Shown: positions 1 to 7,332, counted from the first letter of the stretch. The stretch is DNA of 9,589 nt from Planctomycetales bacterium (GCA_020050375.1 JAGVKR010000139.1:1-9589); one strand, 5' to 3'. Numbers and translations are program-made. Notes: generated from the sequence alone by a model not told the origin.

Positions 1-1113
<1,113 letters not shown>

Positions 1114-1150
1114 CGTCGCGAAGAGGAAAGCCCGAAGAACAGAGATAGCG

Positions 1151-1226
1151 AGAAGGAGAGATAGAGAGTGGAAGAGACTCCCGACGAGATTTCTCCCTCA
1201 CTCGCATTCTCTCCGTCTCTCATTCT
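1151..1226. repeat. Imperfect purine/pyrimidine inverted repeat in the atpD-atpC spacer
   Basis: The spacer is strongly strand-asymmetric: almost all purine up to about 1176, then almost all pyrimidine from about 1190. The arms at 1151-1169 (AGAAGGAGAGATAGAGAG core) and 1208-1226 are near-complementary, with about 16 of 19 positions pairing if one wobble is allowed, around a loop of about 38 nt. In the mRNA this would form a long A/G:U/C hairpin between the two cistrons. It has no U-tract, so it does not look like a normal terminator. It could be a processing or stability element, or simply low-complexity sequence. Confidence 0.55.
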
Positions 1227-1261
1227 CCCTGACCCCTGATTCCTGATCTCTGACTCCTGCC
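1227..1261 (+). repeat. Five tandem degenerate 7-mers abutting the atpC start
   Basis: Read in steps of seven, the sequence is CCCTGAC, CCCTGAT, TCCTGAT, CTCTGAC, TCCTGCC. All fit the consensus YYCTGMY, with one deviation in the last unit. The array ends 3 nt before the atpC ATG and occupies exactly where a Shine-Dalgarno should be. It is pyrimidine-rich and so cannot pair with the anti-Shine-Dalgarno in the normal way. Confidence 0.7.
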
Positions 1262-1264
1262 CCC

Positions 1265-1666
1265 ATGGCCAAGCAACTCCAACTCGTGCTCGTCACACCC
1301 GAGACGACGCTACTCGACGAACCGGTCGAGTCGCTGCAGTTTCCTTTATTCGACGGCCAGATCGGCATTCTCCCGAGCCGAGCCCCGCTCGTTGGGCGGC
1401 TCGGGACCGGCGAATTGAAGATTCGCACGAGCTCGGGGACGCAGAGTTTCTTCATCGACGGGGGCTTCGTGCAGGTGAAGGGGCCTGTCGTGTCGCTGCT
1501 CACGAACGGCGCCGTTCCCACGGCGTCGCTCGATGCCCAGAAGGCCGAGCAGGAATTGCTCGCGGTTCAGGCCCGCGTCCCGCACAGCGACGCCGAGCTC
1601 AACGCGAAGGCCTCCGATCAGGACCGGGCCCGAAAGAAGCTCGCGCTGGCTCGCAAGCCGCGGTAG
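1265..1666 (+). CDS. atpC: F-type ATP synthase epsilon subunit
   Basis: The product is the epsilon subunit of the F1 central stalk. It couples rotor to catalytic head and can inhibit ATP hydrolysis. The 133-residue product has the typical length. The N-terminal beta-sandwich is clear: LVLVTPETTLLDEPVESLQFP, then DGQIGILPSRAPLVGRLGTGELKI, with the family's 'G-x-IGILPxHAPL' region at about residues 36-47 (His replaced by Arg). The C-terminal part (about 89-133) is charged and Ala/Lys-rich, consistent with the two-helix domain. ATG at 1265 is the only start that fits the family N-terminus. No purine-rich ribosome-binding site lies in the 50 nt before it, and the leader is a pyrimidine heptamer array. 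Translation may be coupled to atpD, use a leaderless-like or S1-dependent mode, or be deliberately weak, since epsilon is needed at one copy per three beta. Confidence 0.95.
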   Translation: MAKQLQLVLVTPETTLLDEPVESLQFPLFDGQIGILPSRAPLVGRLGTGELKIRTSSGTQSFFIDGGFVQVKGPVVSLLTNGAVPTASLDAQKAEQELLAVQARVPHSDAELNAKASDQDRARKKLALARKPR

Positions 1667-1679
1667 CGCATGACCCCTC

Positions 1680-1752
1680 GCGAGCGGCAGGGTTAAACCC
1701 GCCGACCCCCGTGTATCGAATGCGGACCGCCGGGATTAATCCGGCGGCTCGC
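1680..1752. repeat. Nested palindromes: two TTAA-centred hairpins inside an outer stem
   Basis: Palindrome 1 (1685-1704) pairs CGGC-(A bulge)-GGGTT with AACCC-GCCG. Palindrome 2 (1727-1747) pairs CCGCCGGGATT with AATCCGGCGG, with one bulged G. Both centre on TTAA. They are enclosed by GCGAG (1680-1684) and CTCGC (1748-1752), which pair exactly at the outer edges, so a single strand can fold as a three-way junction. It starts 14 nt after the atpC stop, where it could end or protect the ATP synthase transcript. The layout resembles a dispersed repeat (REP/BIME-like) more than a simple terminator, since no T-run follows. Confidence 0.6.
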
Positions 1753-1992
1753 TGGCTGCTCTCAATCGCGGCCCACGCCGCAAACTTTCTCCAATCGCGA
1801 GCCCTTCACTGGTTTGCCCCGTTTCGCGCGGCGCGTCCCTTTCGTCAGCTTCCGGTTGCGCCGTTAGAAGCGGCAGCGATTGTGGCACCGTTTCGCTCGC
1901 GAAGGGATCTCCCGCTCCCGAGTTTCAATCGGCAAATCGTTCATGGTTGCCGAAATCTTGTGACGAAATCAATTCATGGTGCTTGACTAGAG
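1753..1992. other. Non-coding stretch with short direct repeats upstream of the FHA gene
   Basis: I see no convincing gene here. The open frame from GTG 1711 to 1986 gives an Arg/Ala/Pro-rich product without a Shine-Dalgarno or recognisable domain. Two features stand out near the right end: CGAAATC repeated at 1951-1957 and 1964-1970 (13-bp period), and TTCATGGT repeated at 1940-1947 and about 1973-1980. A TTGACT at 1983-1988 resembles a -35 box, but the position 17 bp downstream (TCTCTC) is a poor -10, so I do not call a promoter. Confidence 0.35.
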
Positions 1993-2018
1993 CGGAATCG
2001 CCGGTTCTCTCGATTCCG
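1993..2018 (+). promoter_or_regulatory. Perfect 8-bp hairpin in the leader of the FHA gene
   Basis: CGGAATCG (1993-2000) and CGATTCCG (2011-2018) are exact reverse complements around a 10-nt loop. The hairpin ends 17 nt before the Shine-Dalgarno GAGGT (2036-2040) and 29 nt before the ATG. It could be an operator, a leader hairpin or a transcript-end structure. Confidence 0.5.
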
Positions 2019-2047
2019 TCCGTTCCTGCCGACACGAGGTCCCGAGT

Positions 2048-2980
2048 ATGTCAGCGTCTCCGAGCAGCCCCGCCGCTGCTGTTGCCGTGGAACTTCCCTC
2101 TTCCGCTCCCGCCGTCAAGACGGTCCCGCTCGTCATCGAAATCACGCGCGGCCGGACTCGGTTTCGCTCGCGGCCGGTCACCGGCTCCCGTTTTCTGATC
2201 GGCGCCGGCGTCACCTGCGATCTCCGCCTGGGTGGAGCCGACGTTCCGGTTCTGCATAGCATCATCACCGTGACGAACGGCGAAGTGCATCTCGAAGCCA
2301 TTGCTCCCAATCCCGTGCTGATCGTCAACGGCCGCGGCGTTCGTGAAGTCGAGCTTGCGGACGGCGACGTGATCGGCATCGGCGACGTCGAGTTGCGGGC
2401 CCGGCTTGCAGTGCGACACACGCCCGCCGCCATCGAAACGATCGAAGCCGCCCCTGCCACGGTCGACAGCGACGAATATTCTCTGGCCGATCTTTCTGCT
2501 TCCGAGCTGATCGATCGCATTGAAGCCGAAGAACGTCAGATCGACGAATTCGAGGAACGTCGCCTGACAGGCGCCAAGGCGCTCGCTCAAAACGTCTTCA
2601 GCCGCGTGGCTGGCGCCGGCACGACTTCTCGCGAATCGGCACGCCCGCACGCTGTCCCGGCCCCGCATTTTTTGTCGAAGCGCCCGCAGGTTCTGGCAGC
2701 CCGCGGGCGTACGAAACCGGCCGCCATTCCCGCCGTGCCCGCCGACGACAGTGCATTCCTGCAGGAGCTCGAGCAACTCGGTCGGCAATTGACCGAGCTC
2801 TCGCAGGAGCTGCAATCCAGCTCCGAGCGATCCACCGCCCGCGAATCGCATTACGCCGAGGCCACCGAGCTGCTGATGCAAACGCAGGACAAGCTCGCAT
2901 CGCAGCTCGAAACGCTCGTCGCGCAGGTCGCCATCATTCCGCAGCAGTCGGCCGCGTCGAAACCGCGCGCGATTGCGTGA
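2048..2980 (+). CDS. Degenerate FHA-domain protein with C-terminal coiled coil
   Basis: The protein has 310 residues, with no signal peptide or membrane segment, so it is probably cytoplasmic. Residues about 28-122 fit an FHA fold: successive beta-strands, FLIGAGVTCDLRLGG (49-63), the VPVLHS turn (66-71), and NG at 94-95, ending VGDVELRARL-like at 110-120. FHA domains normally bind phosphothreonine through a conserved Gly-Arg, a Ser, a His and an Asn. Here Arg is Ala53 and Ser is Pro67, while H70 and N94 remain. Residues about 151-172 are highly charged and helical (ELIDRIEAEERQIDEFEERR). Residues 181-232 are a Pro/Ala/Arg linker, and 234-292 form a heptad-like coiled coil rich in Leu and Gln. 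The start is supported by GAGGT 7 nt upstream. It reads as a scaffold or oligomerising adaptor. The partner is unknown, and placement after the ATP synthase genes may be coincidental. Confidence 0.85.
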   Translation: MSASPSSPAAAVAVELPSSAPAVKTVPLVIEITRGRTRFRSRPVTGSRFLIGAGVTCDLRLGGADVPVLHSIITVTNGEVHLEAIAPNPVLIVNGRGVREVELADGDVIGIGDVELRARLAVRHTPAAIETIEAAPATVDSDEYSLADLSASELIDRIEAEERQIDEFEERRLTGAKALAQNVFSRVAGAGTTSRESARPHAVPAPHFLSKRPQVLAARGRTKPAAIPAVPADDSAFLQELEQLGRQLTELSQELQSSSERSTARESHYAEATELLMQTQDKLASQLETLVAQVAIIPQQSAASKPRAIA

Positions 2981-3012
2981 GGTCGGCGGTGAGGTCGACT
3001 GAAGGCTTGTCG

Positions 3013-3061
3013 TGTGGACTTCAGTCCACAAGAGATTCTGTATCGTGTTGGCTAAAGCCAA
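3013..3061. repeat. Two small palindromes between convergent genes
   Basis: TGTGGACT (3013-3020) pairs with AGTCCACA (3023-3030) over 8 bp with a 2-nt centre. TTGGCT (3048-3053) pairs with AGCCAA (3056-3061) over 6 bp with an AA centre. They lie just past the FHA stop, in the 192-bp gap between the converging FHA and symporter genes. They may act as a transcription boundary, but the lack of T-tracts and the paired design suggest copies of a short dispersed repeat. A further small dyad, TGAGT-C-ACTCA, lies at 3109-3119. Confidence 0.5.
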
Positions 3062-3172
3062 TTCAAACTGGAAGCGACCGTCTATCCAGTCGAATCGTTT
3101 GCGTGTTCTGAGTCACTCAACGCGACCATTGCTCGCGGGCCCGATCACACGGCACTCGGCTGCGCCTCGCGG

Positions 3173-4873
3173 CTAAACGGTCGTGGGTGGGTCTTCGTTT
3201 TCATCGGGGCGACTCATCACGGCTTTCCACGTGTAGGCCAATCCCGGATGGTTCGAGTTCCGGTCGCCGAACAGGCTTAAGAATGCGGCGATCAGGTAGC
3301 TCGACAGATACGGAATCGCGGTCGTGAGCGTGAACGTCGGCTGCTTCTCGGTGCCGAACAGTTCCTTCCAATAGCTCCAGACAAACGAAATCGCGAGACT
3401 GCACAGCACGGCGGGAATCAACGAGCGAGCCGTGCATTTCAGGAACATGCCGATCAGGAACAGCGACGCGAGCGGCCCGAGAAACATATTGAACGCCGGA
3501 GCCATCATTTCGAGGATGTTTCGTCCCGATCGCTGCGCCATATACGACACGGCGATCCCGAGCCCCGTGACGAGCAGGCCGACGGCGAATGTCATCAGGC
3601 GGGCGAGCGTGAGACTGCTGAGCTTGCCCTTCGATCTCTCGTCGGCATTGGCCGGCGTCTCGGGGGTGAAGACCGCGCTGATGCTGTTCACGCCCGAGAC
3701 CAGTGTTTGCATCGCGTCGCACAACAAAGCCGCCAGCGCGATCCCGCCGAAGCCCGCGGGGAGCTGGTGCGCGAAAAAGTGCGGGAGGACCCGATCGCCA
3801 CGATGGACGATAACCTTGCCTCCCTCTTCCGACATGATTTCGGTGGGCAGAAACGTCGGGTGTTGCAGGTAAAAGGAAAGCAGCGCCAGACCGCTCAAGG
3901 CGAGAAGCGCGCCGACGGTCACGTCGGTCATCGCATTCACGAGATAACTGCGGCGGGCCGAGGCCAGCGACCGCGTCGAAAAATAGCGCTGCAGCACGAC
4001 CTGATCCGACCCGTGGGTGCAGATCGTCCAGAAAAAGCTCATGCAAACGGCGGTGAAGACCGTCGTTCGCACAGTGGGATCGAGGCTGAACAATTTCAGC
4101 TTGGTGTGCGACTCGGTGTGCTCGGTCGCAATTTGCCACCAGTCGAAGGGCCCCGTCCCGGTGGTCCAGGTCACGTAAGTCAGGACGACAAGCGTCCCTC
4201 CCAAAAGCATCACCGACTGCAACACGTCGTTCCAGACGGCGGCCCGAAACCCCCCCGCGCAGGCGTAAAACGTCGCCGAGACGCCGACGACGGCGACGAT
4301 CCAGTAGAGCAGCGTTTCACGCAACAAAGGCGTGGTTCCCAACGCCGAAGTGAAGCCTTCGCCCAGCGGGTCGAGCGTCCCTTCGGGAACCAGCGAGAAC
4401 GTCATTTGCCGAAGCGCCAGCGAGCCGACGTACATCACCATCGACATCCAGCCCAAGCGCAGCAATAGAAAGAGCAAGCCTCCGAGAATTCGCGCGCGAC
4501 GATCGAAACGGCGTTCGAGGTATTCGTAGGCGCTCGTCATCTTCAGCCGCATGAAAAACGGCACCCAGATGAAGAGCACCACAAACATGCTGAAGGGAAG
4601 CGCCAGGTACTGGGTGAACATCGTCACCCCCTTGGCGATGATCTCGCCCGGCATCCCCATGTACGAGATGCTCGACATCAACGTCGCGAGGAGGCTGAGG
4701 CCCACCGCCATCCACGGCATGCTCCGGCCGCCGAGGAAGTAGTCTTCCGTGTCTTCCTGCTGGCGCGACGACCAGATCACGATCGCGCTGGTCACAATCA
4801 GGTAGACGATGACGGCGACAGCGTCGATCCAGGCCAACCCTTCACGGGGACCGGCAACGGCGAGAATTTCCAA
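3173..4873 (-). CDS. Sodium:solute symporter (SSS/SLC5 family)
   Basis: This is an inner-membrane, Na+-driven uptake carrier of 566 residues with about 13 hydrophobic helices (roughly 16-34, 52-73, 85-108, 128-150, 189-207, 216-236, 270-290, 312-336, 372-392, 424-445, 455-478, 483-502, 515-535). Family hallmarks are EDYFLGGRSMPW (43-54), SSISYMGMPGEI (67-78) in the unwound first core helix, GGFRAAVWNDVLQ (207-219), HGSDQVVLQRYF (287-298), and DAMQTLVSGVNSISAVFT (386-403), which carries the Ser/Asn region of the Na2 sodium site. The substrate cannot be read from sequence; sugars, sialic acid, vitamins and short carboxylates are all carried by relatives. The start is TTG at 4873-4871, chosen because AGGGAG (4887-4882) precedes it by 8 nt and no ATG is near. 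The C-terminus is soluble and acidic. It is transcribed divergently from the ABC operon. Confidence 0.92.
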   Translation of the reverse strand: MEILAVAGPREGLAWIDAVAVIVYLIVTSAIVIWSSRQQEDTEDYFLGGRSMPWMAVGLSLLATLMSSISYMGMPGEIIAKGVTMFTQYLALPFSMFVVLFIWVPFFMRLKMTSAYEYLERRFDRRARILGGLLFLLLRLGWMSMVMYVGSLALRQMTFSLVPEGTLDPLGEGFTSALGTTPLLRETLLYWIVAVVGVSATFYACAGGFRAAVWNDVLQSVMLLGGTLVVLTYVTWTTGTGPFDWWQIATEHTESHTKLKLFSLDPTVRTTVFTAVCMSFFWTICTHGSDQVVLQRYFSTRSLASARRSYLVNAMTDVTVGALLALSGLALLSFYLQHPTFLPTEIMSEEGGKVIVHRGDRVLPHFFAHQLPAGFGGIALAALLCDAMQTLVSGVNSISAVFTPETPANADERSKGKLSSLTLARLMTFAVGLLVTGLGIAVSYMAQRSGRNILEMMAPAFNMFLGPLASLFLIGMFLKCTARSLIPAVLCSLAISFVWSYWKELFGTEKQPTFTLTTAIPYLSSYLIAAFLSLFGDRNSNHPGLAYTWKAVMSRPDENEDPPTTV

Positions 4874-4881
4874 TGGTGTTT

Positions 4882-4887
4882 CTCCCT
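4882..4887 (-). promoter_or_regulatory. Shine-Dalgarno that selects a TTG start
   Basis: AGGGAG on the minus strand lies 8 nt before the TTG codon at 4873-4871 of the symporter gene. It is the only strong ribosome-binding site in the leader, so it decides for the rare TTG start. Confidence 0.7.
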
Positions 4888-4958
4888 GGCGAGGCCGCTG
4901 CGAGGCGATGACTTGCGGCGTCCAATTTTTTGTGGCCCTTCATGATTATGTTTCCCCG

Positions 4959-5007
4959 TCCGGCACGCAACGCAGAACGAGAAGTCGTTGTGCGTTGCAA
5001 AGCCGGA
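4959..5007. promoter_or_regulatory. Long interrupted dyad/hairpin in the divergent control region
   Basis: Three stem segments stack. TCCGGC (4959-4964) pairs with GCCGGA (5002-5007); GCAACGCA (4967-4974) with TGCGTTGC (4991-4998); AACGA (4976-4980) with TCGTT (4985-4989). The tetraloop is GAAG. The segments are separated by an AC/AAA internal loop and a single G/G mismatch. That is 19 pairs in 49 nt. It sits 86-134 bp upstream of the symporter TTG. On the minus strand a CATAAT (4950-4945) lies just downstream, so the dyad could be an operator over the -35 region or, with a start site further up, an mRNA leader hairpin. There is no T-run on either side, so it is not a standard terminator. Confidence 0.6.
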
Positions 5008-5305
5008 GAATGCCGCCGCTCGAGGCACGGCTGCCGAAGTCATTCGTGCGAAAAAGGATTCCGACAAACCCTCCCACGAAGTGGGCCCGCGCAACGTATT
5101 GGAATTGCGGCCGGCGGGATTCAGATCATTCCACGACGCCGAGATCGTGTGCGTCGTCCGGCGTTCATCGCCAATCTTTCCGGCAAAAAACGAGATTCTT
5201 ACTGTTGCAATGGAATTGCAGAAATGAGAAAACTGCCACTCGACCGTTTGCCGGGAAAATGACGACGGTCTCAGTCAAGCCTCCTGTGACGGAGTCATCG
5301 CCGCG

Positions 5306-5977
5306 ATGTCGCTGATCTTAAAAGATGTCCGCAAGGCCTACCGCGAGCCCGACGGTCGCGCGCTGCCGATTCTCAATATTTCCGAATTCCACCTGCCATC
5401 GGGCGAGCAGGCGGTCCTCGTTGGGTCGAGCGGCGGGGGAAAGACCACGCTGCTCAATGTCATTGCCGGCATCACGGCTCCCGACTCGGGCACGGTCACG
5501 ATCGACGGAGTCGAGATCACCCGCCTGCACGAGGTGGGCCGCGACCGATTTCGGGCGCAGAAGATCGGATTTGTCTTCCAGACGTTCAATCTCCTGCCCG
5601 CGTTCACCGCCCTCGAGAACGTGCTCCTCGGCATGAGCTTCTCTGGGAAAAGGGTCGACCGCCGCCGGGCCGAAGAGTTGTTGGGCAAAGTCGGCCTGTC
5701 GCATCGCCTGCACCATCGTCCGCCGCAGATGTCGGTCGGCGAGCAGCAGCGAGTCGCCGTGGCGCGGGCCCTCGCCAACAAGCCGTCGCTGCTTCTGGCC
5801 GACGAGCCGACCGCCAATGTCGACGTCTCTAACCAACAGACAATCTTGAACCTGATTCGCACGGCGTGCGAGGAGAACAACGTGTCGCTGCTGATGGTGA
5901 CGCACGCCCTCGAAGTCGCCAACCAGTTCTCGCGGGTGATCCAGCTCAGCGATTTCAACCGACCGGAGGCCGCATGA
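5306..5977 (+). CDS. ABC transporter ATPase, LolD/MacB type
   Basis: This nucleotide-binding subunit powers the adjacent permease (223 residues, cytoplasmic, dimeric). Motifs in order: Walker A GSSGGGKTT (40-48), Q-loop FQTFNLLP (91-98), ABC signature MSVGEQQR (142-149), Walker B LLLADEP (162-168) with catalytic Glu, D-loop NVD (171-173), switch His H200 in VTHALEVA. The signature is unusual: LSGGQ is changed to MSVGE, and the common EPTGNLD is EPTANVD, though the Walker residues are intact and ATP binding should be kept. The start ATG has GGAG 11 nt upstream. The stop overlaps the permease start by ATGA, so the two are translationally coupled. LolD/MacB-type ATPases serve mechanotransmission exporters for lipoproteins, peptides or drugs rather than classical importers. 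Confidence 0.93.
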   Translation: MSLILKDVRKAYREPDGRALPILNISEFHLPSGEQAVLVGSSGGGKTTLLNVIAGITAPDSGTVTIDGVEITRLHEVGRDRFRAQKIGFVFQTFNLLPAFTALENVLLGMSFSGKRVDRRRAEELLGKVGLSHRLHHRPPQMSVGEQQRVAVARALANKPSLLLADEPTANVDVSNQQTILNLIRTACEENNVSLLMVTHALEVANQFSRVIQLSDFNRPEAA

Positions 5978-7296
5978 ATCTGCTGACGATTGCCTGGAAG
6001 AGCATCCGCCAGCGCTGGCTGGCCTCGTCGCTGACGGCGCTCTCGATTGCGCTGGGGGTGGCGCTGATGGTCACGGTGCTCGTGATCAACGGGATCGTGA
6101 CGCGGATGTTCAGCCAGAGCGCGACGGGTTACCACATGGTCGTCGGCGCCAAAGGAAGCGCCATGCAGCTCGTGCTCAACACGATCTACTTCATGGATCG
6201 CCCGATCGAGAACATCCCCTTCAAATACTACCGGCAGCTCAAAAGCAAATCGTGGGTCAAGCATGCCATCCCTTTCAACCTCGGCGACACCACTGAAGAT
6301 GGCAAGTACCGCATCATCGGCACGATCGCCGAGTATTTCGAGGTCGACTACGTCCCCGGCAAGAAGCTGCAGTTTCAGCAGGGGCACACCTTGGAGAAAC
6401 CGTTCGACGCCGTGATCGGCGCGCGCGTCGCGCGGGCCTATGGCTGGAAAGAGGGGCAGACGTTTCCGATCGCCCACGGCGGAAACCTGGGAGACATCCA
6501 CGCCGAGAAATTCACCGTCGTCGGGATTCTCGCGGCGACCGGCTCGCCCATCGATCGGGGCGTGTTCATCGACCTCGACAGTTTTTACAGGATCGATGGA
6601 CATCAGACTTCGAAAGCAGAGGCCGAGGCGGCGGAAAAAGCGCGGGCGCTCCCTGCCGACCAGCAGGAGATTGTCATGCCAGCGGAGAAGCTGGGGGAGC
6701 AGAAATCGCAGCCGGTTGCCGCTCAGCAGCCGGGTTTCATTCCCGACGAGCAAAAAGAGGTGACGGCAATTCTCGTGCAGACGCTGACCGACTCGCTCGC
6801 ATTTCTGATGCAGCCGCGGATCAACAAAGGGCCGGTGGCGCAGGCCGCCAACCCGATCGAGCAGATCGGCAAGCTGCTGCGCGACGTCGTCGGCAACGTG
6901 CGAACGATGCTGGTCGTGATGACGTCGCTGATCATCATTGTCTCGGGGGTCGGAATTTTCGTCAGCATCTACAACTCGATGTCCGATCGCAAGCGGGAGA
7001 TCGCCATCATGCGGGCCCTGGGGGCGCGGCGCTCGACGGTGTTCTCGATCATCATTGCCGAATCGGTGCTCTTGTGTGCCGTCGGCGGACTCGCGGGCCT
7101 GCTGATTGGTCATATGCTGGTCTTCATCGCCGGGCCGATTGTCGAATCGCGAAGCGACATCCTGATCAACCCGTGGGCCTTCGAGTGGCAGGAGCTGGCG
7201 ATCTTTCCGGCGCTGTTGGTTTTGGCCGTTGTCGTCGGCGTGTTCCCGGGCCTGGCCGCGTATCGCACCGACGTCGCGAAGGGGCTCAGCGACTGA
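5974..7296 (+). CDS. FtsX/MacB-fold ABC transporter permease
   Basis: This 440-residue inner-membrane partner of the upstream ATPase has the four-helix type VII layout. One N-terminal helix lies at about 16-40, followed by a large extracytoplasmic MacB-like domain (about 45-305). Three C-terminal helices follow (about 311-334, 356-388, 407-428). SMSDRKREIAIMRALGARRS (335-354) is the coupling segment that contacts the ATPase. The start at 5974 is set by the ATGA overlap and by GGAGG (5965-5969); an earlier in-frame ATG at 5866 would overlap the ATPase gene by 112 bp and adds a domainless leader. Odd point: residues about 210-262 form a charged Ala/Glu/Gln-rich, probably disordered insertion in the periplasmic domain. 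No membrane-fusion (MacA/HlyD) gene follows, so this may be a two-component exporter or use partners elsewhere. The substrate is unknown. Confidence 0.92.
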   Translation: MNLLTIAWKSIRQRWLASSLTALSIALGVALMVTVLVINGIVTRMFSQSATGYHMVVGAKGSAMQLVLNTIYFMDRPIENIPFKYYRQLKSKSWVKHAIPFNLGDTTEDGKYRIIGTIAEYFEVDYVPGKKLQFQQGHTLEKPFDAVIGARVARAYGWKEGQTFPIAHGGNLGDIHAEKFTVVGILAATGSPIDRGVFIDLDSFYRIDGHQTSKAEAEAAEKARALPADQQEIVMPAEKLGEQKSQPVAAQQPGFIPDEQKEVTAILVQTLTDSLAFLMQPRINKGPVAQAANPIEQIGKLLRDVVGNVRTMLVVMTSLIIIVSGVGIFVSIYNSMSDRKREIAIMRALGARRSTVFSIIIAESVLLCAVGGLAGLLIGHMLVFIAGPIVESRSDILINPWAFEWQELAIFPALLVLAVVVGVFPGLAAYRTDVAKGLSD

Positions 7297-7312
7297 CTTT
7301 GTGATCGGCTCG

Positions 7313-7332
7313 GGCGCGGCGACAACCGCGCC
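7313..7332. terminator. GC hairpin between convergent genes
   Basis: GGCGCGG (7313-7319) pairs exactly with CCGCGCC (7326-7332) around a 6-nt loop, 16 nt after the permease stop and 8 nt past the end of the converging small gene. It lacks a real T-tract, so it is only a tentative bidirectional terminator for the ABC operon and the minus-strand gene. Confidence 0.4.

Larger units (their letters stand above)
4874..5305. other. 432-bp divergent intergenic region
   Basis: This separates the symporter (minus) from the ABC operon (plus) and must hold both promoters. Open frames here (for example 4930-5262) give Arg/Pro-rich products with no domain, so I treat it as non-coding. Besides the large dyad at 4959-5007, it has TGCAAT-GGA-ATTGCA at 5206-5220, an operator-like dyad 86 bp upstream of the ABC start. 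The plus-side ribosome-binding site is GGAG at 5291-5294. No convincing sigma-70 promoter could be picked for the ABC operon. Confidence 0.5.

Noticed and set aside
1711..1986. A possible 91-residue gene after atpC
   Set aside because: GTG start without Shine-Dalgarno, overlaps the second palindrome, composition without any fold pattern.
2051..3061. A 336-codon minus-strand frame opposite the FHA gene
   Set aside because: It mirrors the coding strand of a gene with a good ribosome-binding site and has no recognisable domain.
3707..4468. A 253-codon plus-strand frame opposite the symporter gene
   Set aside because: Antisense to a strong membrane-protein gene; the product is a basic low-complexity chain.
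4959..5007. Integron attC-like recombination site
   Set aside because: It has extrahelical bases like attC, but the arms lack the GTTRRRY/RYYYAAC core sites, and no integrase or cassette structure is present.
4809..5315. Plus-strand frames in the divergent region
   Set aside because: They overlap the symporter 5' end or the hairpin, use no ribosome-binding site, and give Arg/Pro/Ser-rich products.
5866..5973. Earlier in-frame ATG for the ABC permease
   Set aside because: It would overlap the ATPase gene by 112 bp; the ATGA overlap and GGAGG at 5965-5969 favour 5974.
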